Shown: one piece after another, positions 42,346-50,575 of the stretch
How positions within the stretch are numbered: the first letter of the stretch is position 1
How the letters are laid out: every line of letters begins with the position of its first letter
IMG/VR virus record: IMGVR_UViG_3300042294_003065
Location: 1-59,931 of that record
Source of the DNA: a virus
Length of the DNA stretch: 59,931 nt
Reading direction: 5' to 3' (one strand)
Translations under genes and position numbers: made by a program
Notes under the pieces: model-generated
What the model was told of the DNA's origin: nothing
The model's input: only the letters and a program-made list of their open reading frames with translations
Databases searched by the model: none

Positions 42346-42593
42346 GCGCCTGCAATGATCGCAGGCCAGCCCTGATAAGCCTAGAGCTGGCGATCCGACT
42401 CTTCCGCTATGAGCGCGAGAGCGGCATCCGCGAAGTGAGACAGGCCCTCAAGGGAACCGGCGAAAGGCTCCACGAGGGGCTCACAAACATCATCGAGCAC
42501 TTCCTGTCGAGCATCTCGACATGGGAGGAGCTGGATAAAGCCATCTCCATCTCTTGCCGGATGAGTTTGGACGAGTGGCTGAACAGCCTCTAG
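42342..42593 (+). CDS. Helical hypothetical protein, 83 aa
   Basis: Begins MSACNDRRPALISLELAIRL; mostly helical (RLHEGLTNIIEHFLSSISTW). ATGA overlap with the upstream 34-aa gene. Unknown function. Confidence 0.65.
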   Translation: MSACNDRRPALISLELAIRLFRYERESGIREVRQALKGTGERLHEGLTNIIEHFLSSISTWEELDKAISISCRMSLDEWLNSL

Positions 42594-42640
42594 CCGCGCA
42601 GACGAACGCCTCTCTCCAATGGGTGAATGGGGAGAGGGGC

Positions 42641-44032
42641 GTGGTCTGCCTGATTACTCAGGTGAGGGGAAAACAAAACGGCACGACCCCTGTGCCAAAC
42701 CAACCGGATGCCCAACCGTTTCAAAGCGGGCAAACAAACGCAGTGAAAAACAAAAACCAAAACAACAACACGGCTGCAAATTTGCAGTCCAACCGCCCGA
42801 GCTACGCCGCCTTCCTGGCCAGCAAGGGAATCCAGCAACCCCGCCAGCAGCGTCCGCAGCAGATGCGGCGGCCCCAGCCCATGCAGCGCCCTCAGCCTGT
42901 CCTCTCGCCTGTGGAGCGGGGGGAGATGGAGCGCAAAGCGTGGCTCGCCAAACTGCCTCCGGGCATCAGTCATCAGTCCTACTCGTGGCTCTTTGAGGAG
43001 CCGGAGAATCCGGGTATGCGGGTGAAGCCGGTGGAAGCTCCGGTGGTGAAGTCTGCTCCGGTTGCGCCCAAGCGCGCCGAGAAGCGCCGCCACCCCCTGA
43101 GCCGGGAGGACATCGCCGAGGCGTTCGCCTTGGAGAAGGCGGAGATGACCGATGCGTATCTGGCCAGCATCGCCCGGCAGCACAGGCTGCAAGCCGAGCT
43201 GAGCAAGAAGAAGGCTGAGTTGGTGGCGCTCGGGCTGGTAAAAAAGGGCGAGGTGGTGCCGGATGCGTTCAAGCGCAACGGGGTGTTCCTCTCCTTCGAG
43301 GTGGAGCATCAGCTCCGCAAGGCCCAGAGCATCCTCCATGACGCCGGGAATAATGTGTTCCTGACCAACAAGGCCGCCTCAGACCCCACTAACCCGTGGG
43401 CCAAATGGCTGGAGACGCTGTTCACCGCGGTCTTCCGTGAGGTGGTCGAGGAGATCCGCTCGAAGCCGGCTGTCCGCCCGGATGGCGGCCGTTGGCATCT
43501 GGCCGATGTCTGGGACAGGCTCAGCGCCGCCGACAGGGCGAGGATGCTCGGAGCCAAGACCTCCATCGAGATCGAGGAAGCGCACATACTGGACACGCAC
43601 ATACTCAGCAGTAGGTCCGTTGTCCGCAAGGAGCCGGGTGTATTCACTCGTCCGCAGGCCAGCAACGACCGGGTGGTGGAGCAGGCCGAGAAGGCCCACC
43701 AGTCAGACTACGAGCGCTTCCGGGCCGGCTGGGTGGCCCCGCGCATCAGTGGGAGCCGCAGCAGCAGCAAGCCGGTCCACAAGGGCCAGGCCAAGGTGGT
43801 GACCAAGCGGGACGTGGGTGTGGTCGTGGACCCGAACATGGTCGGGAAGGTTGCCTTTGATAAGGCGGCCAACCGTCCGTATGTCAGCGCGAAGTCTGCG
43901 CGAGTGATGGACTACGCCGCCGAGAGGCTGGCGCGGAAGGGGTCGCCGTGCGCCGCAGACGGCCCTGTGGCGCGTCCTGAGCCCGTAGTGGACCTGCTGG
44001 CTCCCGCCGGCAAGAACAGGAGGGTGTGGTAA
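42641..44032 (+). CDS. Large hypothetical early protein with Gln-rich linker
   Basis: Start taken as GTG 42641 with GGAG six bases upstream (463 aa); the frame is open back to a TTG at 42554, so the start is uncertain. The N-terminus is low-complexity (Asn/Gln/Arg/Pro), with AANLQ at residues 45-49 encoded by a palindrome copy. The folded part begins near residue 105. A central helical region has LSREDIAEAFALEKAEMTDA and FEVEHQLRKAQSILHDAGNN, then WAKWLETLFTAVFREVVEEI. The C-terminus is basic. No family was recognised. Confidence 0.65.
   Translation: MVCLITQVRGKQNGTTPVPNQPDAQPFQSGQTNAVKNKNQNNNTAANLQSNRPSYAAFLASKGIQQPRQQRPQQMRRPQPMQRPQPVLSPVERGEMERKAWLAKLPPGISHQSYSWLFEEPENPGMRVKPVEAPVVKSAPVAPKRAEKRRHPLSREDIAEAFALEKAEMTDAYLASIARQHRLQAELSKKKAELVALGLVKKGEVVPDAFKRNGVFLSFEVEHQLRKAQSILHDAGNNVFLTNKAASDPTNPWAKWLETLFTAVFREVVEEIRSKPAVRPDGGRWHLADVWDRLSAADRARMLGAKTSIEIEEAHILDTHILSSRSVVRKEPGVFTRPQASNDRVVEQAEKAHQSDYERFRAGWVAPRISGSRSSSKPVHKGQAKVVTKRDVGVVVDPNMVGKVAFDKAANRPYVSAKSARVMDYAAERLARKGSPCAADGPVARPEPVVDLLAPAGKNRRVW
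42774..42787. repeat. Dispersed palindrome, copy 7
   Basis: Perfect CTGCAAATTTGCAG read in frame as AANLQS inside the Asn-rich N-terminal linker of the large early gene. Confidence 0.9.
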
Positions 44033-44226
44033 TGGAACTCTGCGCCCAACTGCATCTCGTCCTACAGTCTATGCCGGACGAGGAAATAGCCAAGGTCTGC
44101 AACCGGCTTTTCACCAGAGGCCCCTCCGGGATCATGGCGAGCCGGTCCATCGAGATGGCCAACAAGGCCATGAACGAAGCCATCACTCAGGCCCTCCTGA
44201 TGGTGCAGGCGGAGGACGCGAAGTGA
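44032..44226 (+). CDS. Small helical protein, 64 aa
   Basis: The ATG shares a base with the upstream stop (TAATG). Sequence MELCAQLHLVLQSMPDEEIA continues as helices (EMANKAMNEAITQALLMVQA). Unknown function. Confidence 0.65.
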   Translation: MELCAQLHLVLQSMPDEEIAKVCNRLFTRGPSGIMASRSIEMANKAMNEAITQALLMVQAEDAK

Positions 44227-44417
44227 GCGCCCAGCAGGCCATGCTGCGCCTCATGGCGTGCGGCTTCTGCGCCAGGGATGCCTACGATCTACTGGCGGAC
44301 GCGGGGTTCGATCCGCATCCGCAAGCGGAGCCGGTGGAGATCAGTGAGAGGCGACTGTGCGCAGAAGCGCTGGAGTGGCTGGGAAAAGCGGATGGGGTGG
44401 TGGGGTTGGGTCAGTGA
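44223..44417 (+). CDS. Small protein with Cys pair, 64 aa
   Basis: GTG start overlapping the previous stop (GTGA). MLRLMACGFCARDAYDLLAD and LCAEALEWLGKADGVVG; UBA-like helix composition. Unknown function. Confidence 0.6.
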   Translation: MSAQQAMLRLMACGFCARDAYDLLADAGFDPHPQAEPVEISERRLCAEALEWLGKADGVVGLGQ

Positions 44418-44422
44418 AACCC

Positions 44423-44442
44423 GGACTGCAAATTTGCAGTCC
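44423..44442. repeat. Dispersed palindrome, copy 8 (full 20 bp)
   Basis: GGACTGCAAATTTGCAGTCC, a perfect 20-bp palindrome, lies between two genes five bases after a stop codon and just before the GAAAGGAAAC leader of the next gene. Confidence 0.9.
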
Positions 44443-44457
44443 AAATGAAAGGAAACA

Positions 44458-44643
44458 ATGAGTGATCACATCAAAAGCCCGGTCGAGCTTCAAATCGACC
44501 AACTGGCCGCCTGCAATGTGGGCGGTCGGATTCGGGCGGCGATCTACAAGATCGACAACCAGGAGCCCGGATCGGCCACGCTGATCCTGATGGAGCTGCT
44601 CTGCTTCATCGAGCAGCGCGACCTGCCGGAGGAGGGGAAGTGA
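44458..44643 (+). CDS. Small hypothetical protein, 61 aa
   Basis: Begins MSDHIKSPVELQIDQLAACN, helical, ends in an acidic tail. Preceded by GAAAGGAAACA. Overlaps the next start (GTGA). Confidence 0.65.
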   Translation: MSDHIKSPVELQIDQLAACNVGGRIRAAIYKIDNQEPGSATLILMELLCFIEQRDLPEEGK

Positions 44644-45011
44644 AGAACATCACCTCAATCCTCATCGAGCGTGGCGAGGGCCTGCTCGACGACGACGGTG
44701 TGGATGCGGCGGTCGCGGAGACCATCGCGTTTGAGATCATGCACAGCCTGGCGGTTCAGCCGCAGTGTGTCTATGCCGTCACCAGTGACTTCTACTGGGG
44801 CCGCGGCGCGGACCTCGAAGGGGCCATCGCGAGCTGCTACAAGAGCGGCTCGCGGGGCTCCCAGGATGCGGTGATCTACATCTACACCGGCCCGCAAGCG
44901 GAGCTGGACAAGATCACCGTGGATGGCAATGCGGCGATCCACTACCCGCAGACCGTGACCAGCAACCGGGTGGGCAAGGTGAAGCTGCCCATGAAGCAGG
45001 GGGCCAGATGA
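44640..45011 (+). CDS. Hypothetical protein, 123 aa
   Basis: GTG start. An N-terminal helix (AVAETIAFEIMHSLAVQPQC) is followed by an alpha/beta region with DFYWGRGADLEGAIASCYKS and IYIYTGPQAELDKITVDGNA. No family was recognised. Confidence 0.65.
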   Translation: MKNITSILIERGEGLLDDDGVDAAVAETIAFEIMHSLAVQPQCVYAVTSDFYWGRGADLEGAIASCYKSGSRGSQDAVIYIYTGPQAELDKITVDGNAAIHYPQTVTSNRVGKVKLPMKQGAR

Positions 45012-45409
45012 GCATGCCGATCGTCAATGCCGCGCAGATCGCGCTGAGCATGAGGCATGACGGCACCAGCTCGCTGTGCGGCAAGATAGCGGATGCCGCC
45101 GTCCTGCTGGACTCCATCGAGACCGAGATCGTCGATCCCCATCTTGATGGGTGGTCCGGCATGCCCAACGACTGGGAGACGGTATGCGAGCGCATCGCTG
45201 AATACATGAGCGATGGGCCAGTGATGCCGGCTCGCCAGCCTGACCGGGAAGTGATCCTGGGGTTCATCAACCACTCGGAGGCCGAACGGAAGAGGTGCCC
45301 GAAGTGCGGAGGCTCCTGCACAGTGTTTGTGCCGAACCGGAATCCGCTGCATGACAGTGAGATCGAGGTGGCCTGCGATGAGTGCGGTGGCCGCGGCTTC
45401 ATCCGATGA
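45008..45409 (+). CDS. Protein with DnaJ-type zinc ribbon tail
   Basis: 133 aa. The N-terminal helical domain is followed by CPKCGG (near residue 97) and CDECGGRGF at the C-terminus, two CxxCxG units like the DnaJ Cys-rich domain. Probably zinc-binding. Role unknown. Confidence 0.7.
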   Translation: MSMPIVNAAQIALSMRHDGTSSLCGKIADAAVLLDSIETEIVDPHLDGWSGMPNDWETVCERIAEYMSDGPVMPARQPDREVILGFINHSEAERKRCPKCGGSCTVFVPNRNPLHDSEIEVACDECGGRGFIR

Positions 45410-45555
45410 AGCGCGCCAATGCCCCGCGCCTGCTGGATGTCCCAGTGGGCAGGAAACAGTGGGACCCGAAAGCCAGGGAGCTGCTCGGGATGTTGAGGAA
45501 AGAGATAGCGAAACCCGCCGCTGATAGTGGCACAAAGAAAGGAAACCAACAATGA
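45406..45555 (+). CDS. Small basic protein, 49 aa
   Basis: MKRANAPRLLDVPVGRKQWD then a basic helix (ARELLGMLRKEIAK). ATGA overlaps at both ends fix it; the next gene's GAAAGGAAACC leader lies within its 3' end. Confidence 0.55.
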   Translation: MKRANAPRLLDVPVGRKQWDPKARELLGMLRKEIAKPAADSGTKKGNQQ

Positions 45556-45821
45556 GGATACCAGCCAACCTGCTCGATGAGCTGATTGAAAATGAAGGCG
45601 AGCTGAAAAGCGGCCCTGTCGCAACAATGGGAGTGCTCCGGCTTGCGCTGGATCTTCGTGATGCTCGGCGCGCTCAGCGCATGCTGCCGAAGCTGGTGGA
45701 GGCGCTGCAAGCCATGCTGGCGCACACGGAGCCGAACTGTGGGGTAACGTCCACGCAGTCGGTCTGGAATGTGGCGCGGCGCGTCCTCGCCGAAGCCAAC
45801 AACCCGGAGGTGACGAAGTGA
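45552..45821 (+). CDS. Helical hypothetical protein, 89 aa
   Basis: Begins MRIPANLLDELIENEGELKS, then LRLALDLRDARRAQRMLPKL and a Trp-containing C-terminal helix. Overlaps the next gene by GTGA. Confidence 0.65.
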   Translation: MRIPANLLDELIENEGELKSGPVATMGVLRLALDLRDARRAQRMLPKLVEALQAMLAHTEPNCGVTSTQSVWNVARRVLAEANNPEVTK

Positions 45822-46705
45822 GCGCCTACGACTGGCTGGAAGCGGTGAAGGACAGCCTCAAGATCAGCCGCGAGAGCCGGAACAGACTGGAGGAAATCCA
45901 GTTCTACTCCGAGTATGCGGAGCCCGGCTACAGTGACCCGAGCAGCGGGATCATTGCAGTGGGGAACTGGAACAACGCTGACAAGCGGAATCCTGCCTTC
46001 GACGACAAGAAGCCCTGCGGTGGGGACAATCAGCTCTGGATCAAGGCTGATGACTACGTGGAGCGCGTCGCTCACGTTCTGGAGAAGCGCTACGGAGCTG
46101 AACTGGAATGGTGCGACGAATGGTGCGGGTGCAGTGAGTGCGACAAGCTCATCCGCACCTCGCCCGACTCATACCAATGGAGCCCGGCGTACTACATGGG
46201 TGATGGGGTGATCCTCTGCTCGGAGTGCGCGAAAGGCAGCGCCGACACCATCCTCGCTGAGTATGAGGGGAATGAGCGTAAGGCGCTGACGCGGGACCTC
46301 GGGATTGATCCGGGTGATCACGGCTACGTCCAGCTTCTCGATAAGCTGGAGAATGGCTTCCATGAGGGCATGGCGGCCGATCCGAAGGTCATCGCCAAGA
46401 GCCTGCGCGAGAAAGGCGTGGAGCGGTTCCTGTTCAGGATTGATGAGCAGAGCCAGTTCTACATCACCTTCTCGTGCTGGGTGCATGAGGATGAGATCGA
46501 GAAGTGCGAGGCGTCTGCTGGCTCCATGAAGGTGGATGCCGATGTGTCGCCGGCTGAGGTGATGAAGCGTGCGCTGAGCACCGGGGAGGGAATGACGACC
46601 ACGGTGATGACGCATGATCTGATCATGCGGTGCCCGAGTCGCATCCTGAGCCCGGATCACTACAACGCGGATGGAAGCTGCAAGTGCAGGGAGGCTCAGC
46701 AGTGA
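45818..46705 (+). CDS. Zinc-finger-containing phage protein, 295 aa
   Basis: GTG start. The middle holds WCDEWCGCSECDKLIRT and later CSECAKGS, spaced like a split zinc site. The end (CPSRILSPDHYNADGSCKC) has more Cys. Between lie acidic helical segments and a beta-rich part (ERFLFRIDEQSQFYITFSCW). A GTG-initiated 17-codon frame at 46702-46755 bridges it to the next gene and may be a short leader. Unknown function. Confidence 0.65.
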   Translation: MSAYDWLEAVKDSLKISRESRNRLEEIQFYSEYAEPGYSDPSSGIIAVGNWNNADKRNPAFDDKKPCGGDNQLWIKADDYVERVAHVLEKRYGAELEWCDEWCGCSECDKLIRTSPDSYQWSPAYYMGDGVILCSECAKGSADTILAEYEGNERKALTRDLGIDPGDHGYVQLLDKLENGFHEGMAADPKVIAKSLREKGVERFLFRIDEQSQFYITFSCWVHEDEIEKCEASAGSMKVDADVSPAEVMKRALSTGEGMTTTVMTHDLIMRCPSRILSPDHYNADGSCKCREAQQ

Positions 46706-46751
46706 AGATGATCGAAGAGTGGGAGATCGCTCTGGAGATCGAGGAGGAGGA

Positions 46752-46976
46752 ATGAGCCCAGTCCCTCCGCAAGAAGAGCTGGATAAGGCTCAGGCGCTCG
46801 CCAATGAGCGCGGTGAAAGCGCGTGGCTGTCTGTGGGGATGCCCCTCACATACGGCGGGCCGATCAAGTGGAGAATCGTGATGCAATCACAGCTCTCTCC
46901 GATCGCCGCCCACTGCGCCCACATAGAAGTGAAACCCGCTGCCGATGTGCAGCACAAAGAGAAAGGACAGAAGTAA
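46752..46976 (+). CDS. Hypothetical protein, 74 aa
   Basis: Begins MSPVPPQEELDKAQALANER; start preceded by GAGGAGGAGGA, a strong SD-like stretch. Central SVGMPLTYGGPIKWRIVMQS, polar C-terminus. Unknown. Confidence 0.6.
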   Translation: MSPVPPQEELDKAQALANERGESAWLSVGMPLTYGGPIKWRIVMQSQLSPIAAHCAHIEVKPAADVQHKEKGQK

Positions 46977-46977
46977 T

Positions 46978-47265
46978 ATGAACTACCACATAACAGTCAA
47001 CGGGGTGCCTCATTGTCAGGCCCCTATTTATCAACTCAGTAAGGCTGCCGGTCTTACCGCCAAGCAGATGTGCGAATGCTCGTGCGCCTGCGGATACGGA
47101 TCGCGACTGGAAGAGGCAGATCGCGATGCGGCTAAGCTGGCCGCTGCGCTGCCGGATGCGAAAGTGTATGTCGTGGAGGGACAGTGCCGCGAAGACTCAT
47201 GGTGGAGCACGCCAGAGGGCCGCGCCGCCATCGAATCCGAGAACTGGCTGGAGGAGAACAGATGA
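46978..47265 (+). CDS. Cys-rich small protein, 95 aa
   Basis: ATG at 46978 after GAAAGGACAGAAGTAAT. Contains CECSCACGYGS, a dense Cys cluster, then a helix and DAKVYVVEGQCREDSWW. Probably metal-binding. Overlaps the next gene (ATGA). Confidence 0.65.
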   Translation: MNYHITVNGVPHCQAPIYQLSKAAGLTAKQMCECSCACGYGSRLEEADRDAAKLAAALPDAKVYVVEGQCREDSWWSTPEGRAAIESENWLEENR

Positions 47266-48035
47266 GCAGCAACTACGCAGGAATCGACTGGTCCGGCCCC
47301 GGCTCGACCACCAACCGCGATGTGGCCACCGGCATCCGCTACGGCGTCATCAGCCAGAACTCCATCCAGTCCGATGTGATGTCGGGCATCTGGCAGGAGT
47401 CCCGTGATCTCAGCTATGAGGCCGCGAAAGAGGAGCTGGAAAACTCCATCTATCGCGTGATGCAAAACGCGGAAGATGAAGATCGCAAGGATGGCCTCAA
47501 GTCCGCCCTTGGCGACCTCTACTACGGGGATCGCCGCAGCGCAGAGCTGGAGGATGCGTGTGGCGAGATTATCGACATCTGGGACGAGTTCCTTGGCGAC
47601 ACGCTCACGGAGGCCGACAGGCTGGCCATCTGGGAGGTGGTCTCGGATCGCTTCGGCGACACCTACGAATCCGGCGACGGTCACGACTGGCTCTGGGAGA
47701 AGGACGGCTACACGCTGTCGAACTGTCTGCAATCGGACGTGTTCGTGGGCAAGTCGCCTTACTTCACCTATGCGCAGTTCTGCTCTCCGTGTGTGCCGGG
47801 AGCAGGGAATCTGGATAACTCCTACGAGCCGCAAGGCAAGTCCAAGGAGCAGATCGAGACCGTGAAGCATGTCGCCCCGCTGGCCCTCGGCGAGGCGATC
47901 AAGAGCTGGGCGGAGCAGGATGGCTACCCGCAGGTCTTCTGCCTCGGCCACGACTTCTTCGACAACGAAGAGGCTCCGTATCCGGTCTTCAGTGTCGCCA
48001 CTGGGAAGCGGGTCCTGCCGGGAGGTGAAGAATGA
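47262..48035 (+). CDS. Conserved-looking phage protein, 257 aa
   Basis: Begins MSSNYAGIDWSGPGSTTNRD and has GVISQNSIQSDVMSGIW, LYYGDRRSAELEDACGEIID, DGYTLSNCLQSDVFVGKSPY and FTYAQFCSPCVPGAGNLD. The last block, with CSPCVPGAG, resembles a recurring phage early-protein family without known function. Possibly metal-binding. ATGA overlaps on both sides. Confidence 0.7.
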   Translation: MSSNYAGIDWSGPGSTTNRDVATGIRYGVISQNSIQSDVMSGIWQESRDLSYEAAKEELENSIYRVMQNAEDEDRKDGLKSALGDLYYGDRRSAELEDACGEIIDIWDEFLGDTLTEADRLAIWEVVSDRFGDTYESGDGHDWLWEKDGYTLSNCLQSDVFVGKSPYFTYAQFCSPCVPGAGNLDNSYEPQGKSKEQIETVKHVAPLALGEAIKSWAEQDGYPQVFCLGHDFFDNEEAPYPVFSVATGKRVLPGGEE

Positions 48036-48475
48036 GAACTCACGGAAGATCGCCGAAGGGGCTGTATAACACATGGAGTTCCATGAAGGATCGCTGCTCG
48101 AATCCACTTCACATAAGGTGGGCCAGATACGGCGGGCGCGGGATTACCGTATGTCCAGACTGGCATCCGTTCGTTAAGTTCAGAGCGTGGGCGCTGTCGA
48201 ATGGGTGGAAGTCTGGTCTGGAGATCGACCGAATAAACAACGACGGGGACTACACCCCTGAGAATTGCCGCTTCGTGTCGAAGGTCGTCAATAACCAGAA
48301 TAGGTCGGATACCAAGCTGACCGCCGCCATTGCCGCCGAGATCAAAAAGGCAGCGTCCGCAGCGGGCGCTAACTGCCACGCCATCGGTAGGGAATACGGC
48401 GTGTCGAAGACACTGGTTCGCCTGATTCGCGACGGCAAGTGCTGGCGTGAAGAGAAGGTGGAGGCGGAGCAGTGA
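48032..48475 (+). CDS. HNH/AP2-like endonuclease
   Basis: 147 aa. LYNTWSSMKDRCSNPLHIRW, YGGRGITVCPDW, FRAWALSNGWKSGLEIDRIN and PENCRFVS...NNQNR follow the layout of phage free-standing HNH endonucleases with AP2-type DNA-binding modules. The C-terminal REYGVSKTLVRLIRDGKCW is a helix-turn-helix repeat (NUMOD-like). These genes are usually selfish homing elements. It is inserted cleanly between two overlapping genes and its 5' part is less GC-rich than its neighbours, suggesting recent arrival. Confidence 0.75.
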   Translation: MRTHGRSPKGLYNTWSSMKDRCSNPLHIRWARYGGRGITVCPDWHPFVKFRAWALSNGWKSGLEIDRINNDGDYTPENCRFVSKVVNNQNRSDTKLTAAIAAEIKKAASAAGANCHAIGREYGVSKTLVRLIRDGKCWREEKVEAEQ

Positions 48476-48753
48476 AACTCGTCACCTTCATGGCGAAAGC
48501 CTGCCACTACGCGCAGAGTCACATCGACGATGCCGATGCGTGGCCCACAGATAGGCACGAGCGCGAGGATTACTTGCAATGCGTGTCGATGCAGATGGCC
48601 TGCTTCTTCGCTCAAAACACCCCGCTGGGTGACGAGGGCGTGGAGTGGGAGATCGTGCTGGAGGAACTGGCCGCGCACCCAATGAAGTCGGTGAAGAAGT
48701 GGGAGCAGATCCTCGGAGGAATCGCAAGGAAGCTAGGGGGATGGAAGCAGTGA
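48472..48753 (+). CDS. Hypothetical protein, 93 aa
   Basis: GTG start. MKLVTFMAKACHYAQSHIDD, helical with several Met/Cys, ending KKWEQILGGIARKLGGWKQ. Unknown. Confidence 0.65.
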   Translation: MKLVTFMAKACHYAQSHIDDADAWPTDRHEREDYLQCVSMQMACFFAQNTPLGDEGVEWEIVLEELAAHPMKSVKKWEQILGGIARKLGGWKQ

Positions 48754-49016
48754 GCGCAATGGTCACAGACCCGCCAGCTCCGGATGCGGTGATAGCGGCA
48801 CTGGAGCACGTCCGATCCATCTTTCCAGAGGTGGTGATGGTTGTGTTTCAGCGAGACACACGCTGGCAGTATATGGGACAGGATTTCGATCACCCGGTCT
48901 TCGACGACCGGGTGAATACCGGAATCCTTGAGGATGCCTCGGCGGCCGTGGAAGAGTTCCCGGCCGTGTTCGAGGTGGTGCCGGAGGAAGAACAAGTAAC
49001 CAAGAAAGGAAACTGA
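48750..49016 (+). CDS. Hypothetical protein, 88 aa
   Basis: GTG at 48750 overlaps the previous stop (GTGA) with AGGGGG upstream; an ATG nine bases earlier is possible. Contains VVMVVFQRDTRWQYMGQDFD. The reading frame includes a perfect 9-bp inverted repeat (48891-48914). Acidic C-terminus. Confidence 0.6.
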   Translation: MSAMVTDPPAPDAVIAALEHVRSIFPEVVMVVFQRDTRWQYMGQDFDHPVFDDRVNTGILEDASAAVEEFPAVFEVVPEEEQVTKKGN

Positions 49017-49020
49017 AAGT

Positions 49021-49596
49021 ATGAGCGAACATATCGAAGAGGAGTTCACGGTGGGTCGGTGCAACGTGAAGATCATCCGGGACAGTGATGCTCAGTCGCC
49101 GTCTGAATACGGTGACGAGGGCCTGTTCATCGTGGCGAACCACCGGCAGTTCTACGTCCCGGAGCCGGGCGAGAAGCGCTGCCCGGAAGACCCGGATGAG
49201 GTGGTCGAGCGCTACAAGAAGACCCACTGGATCTTCCCGCTGGAGGCTTACATCCACAGCGGGGTGCATCTGTCCTTTGGGCGTGAAGGCAACTACCCGG
49301 ATCGCAGGTGGGATGTATCCCAGGTGGGATTCGTCTTCGCCAGCAAGAAGGAGTGGCGCTTGAGCAAGAAGGCTCGGGAGGCGGCGAAGTCCAAGATCGA
49401 CGAGTGGAACCAGTATCTCTCCGGGGATGTCTGGGGCTACGTCGTGGAGGACGAGCGTGGTGTTTCTTTGGATAGCGTCTGGGGATTCTACGGGATCGAA
49501 TACTGCAAGGAGCAGGCCCGCGAAATCGCGGAGCACTACTCCAGGAAGTGCGAGACGATCGAAATGGAGACCGCGATGGCGGAGACGATGCCGTGA
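49021..49596 (+). CDS. Conserved-looking phage protein, 191 aa
   Basis: Acidic N-terminus MSEHIEEEFTVGRCNVKIIR, then DEGLFIVANHRQFYVPEPGE, a central LEAYIHSGVHLSFGREGNYP and DVWGYVVEDERGVSLDSVWG near the end. The pattern (VWGY-x(10)-SVWGFYG) matches a widespread phage early protein of unknown function. Leader GAAAGGAAACTGAAAGT. Confidence 0.7.
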   Translation: MSEHIEEEFTVGRCNVKIIRDSDAQSPSEYGDEGLFIVANHRQFYVPEPGEKRCPEDPDEVVERYKKTHWIFPLEAYIHSGVHLSFGREGNYPDRRWDVSQVGFVFASKKEWRLSKKAREAAKSKIDEWNQYLSGDVWGYVVEDERGVSLDSVWGFYGIEYCKEQAREIAEHYSRKCETIEMETAMAETMP

Positions 49597-49638
49597 AAGC
49601 CGCGGATGCGCTTAAATCTAACCAAGAAAGAACCAAAA

Positions 49639-50067
49639 ATGGGTCAATCCAATAATCGCTGTGCATCCGTTACGGGTGCAGGCTTCTGTCTGCAATGCCT
49701 GCTGAGTGAGGGGCATGAAGGGGATCATCAGTTCGATCCAATGAAGAACTTCGACCACGACCCTCGCTTCGATGAGGGCGGGGAGTTCCACGAGGAAGCA
49801 AATGGCGACGAGCAGATGCCGGAGTCCATTCAGGATGACGGCAGCATTGCTGTGCCGACTGCAAATTTGCAGCCGAGCCCATCCCTCGCCTGGCGCACGC
49901 TGGGTGTGGCCCAGAACATAGTGAAGCGGGTGGCGGATAGCATCTGCTCGCTCGGCGGCGGGCCGCTCGACAAGAACCAGGCGTATCTGGACCTTCAGAG
50001 CGCCATCGGCATGATGGAGACCGCTCTGGATGCCCTGCGCGCTCACGAGGATGAGGGGGGTCAATGA
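49639..50067 (+). CDS. Zinc-binding small protein with palindrome linker
   Basis: 142 aa from the ATG preceded by AAGAAAGAACCAAAA. N-terminal C-x(8)-C-x-x-C-L-x-x-GHEGDH motif (a short Cys/His zinc knuckle). Residues 74-78 read TANLQ, encoded by a palindrome copy at the border between the acidic first half and a helical second half (AWRTLGVAQNIVKRVADSIC). Unknown role. Confidence 0.65.
   Translation: MGQSNNRCASVTGAGFCLQCLLSEGHEGDHQFDPMKNFDHDPRFDEGGEFHEEANGDEQMPESIQDDGSIAVPTANLQPSPSLAWRTLGVAQNIVKRVADSICSLGGGPLDKNQAYLDLQSAIGMMETALDALRAHEDEGGQ
49859..49872. repeat. Dispersed palindrome, copy 9
   Basis: Perfect CTGCAAATTTGCAG, in frame as TANLQ between the two halves of the zinc-knuckle protein. 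Confidence 0.9.
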
Positions 50068-50091
50068 GCCTACATAGGAACCGATTGCTTA

Positions 50092-50556
50092 ATGCTCATA
50101 GCGGTGCATTATGTGCGAATGAAAAGGAAACCAGAACGAGAGTCGGAGTGTGCCGTTTGCAAGAGGCCATTCCGGTCGGCATTATCATGGCAACGATTCT
50201 GCGGATCGGTGTGCCGCAATCGAAACCAAAACGGAGGACTAACATCCGGCCTTCAAGCGTCCACCGGGACCATTGGAGCGGTCGCCGAACTGCGAGTGGC
50301 TGCGGATTTAATGACCGCCGGCTACGAGTGTTATCGGGCGCTGAGTCAGTCATCGAGCAGCGATCTGATGGCCCTCAAGGACGGGCTTGTGTTTCGCTTC
50401 GAGATCAAATCGGCGGTGCGCCTGAAATCGGGCGGGGTCTCATTCCAAAAAGCAAACATCAGGGCCGAGAACGTGGCGCTGTTCATACACCGAGAATCGC
50501 TGGTGGTTTTGATTCCGGAAATTCCGGTTCCGCTTCAAGCTGCGCCTTCTCCGTAG
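50092..50556 (+). CDS. PD-(D/E)XK-like nuclease with zinc ribbon
   Basis: 154 aa (ATG at 50119 possible). An N-terminal zinc-ribbon-like CAVCKRPFRSALSWQRFCGSVC is followed by GTIGAVAELRVAADLMTAGY, then SSSSDLMALKDGLVFRFEIKSA: Glu in the first helix, Asp in the strand and E-x-K after it, which is the order of PD-(D/E)XK nucleases related to intron endonucleases. It may be a homing or repair nuclease. Two other frames are open over much of the gene; this one is chosen for its motifs. Confidence 0.65.
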   Translation: MLIAVHYVRMKRKPERESECAVCKRPFRSALSWQRFCGSVCRNRNQNGGLTSGLQASTGTIGAVAELRVAADLMTAGYECYRALSQSSSSDLMALKDGLVFRFEIKSAVRLKSGGVSFQKANIRAENVALFIHRESLVVLIPEIPVPLQAAPSP

Positions 50557-50575
50557 AGCGGATCGGAGGGAGGCG

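Noticed and set aside
46702-46755. A 17-codon GTG frame bridging two genes
   Set aside because: It fits the overlap pattern but is too short and low-complexity (Glu-rich) to call as a gene.
48891-48914. Perfect 9-bp inverted repeat CACCCGGTC/GACCGGGTG
   Set aside because: It lies inside a coding region, has no T-run or repeat elsewhere, and could be chance in GC-rich DNA.
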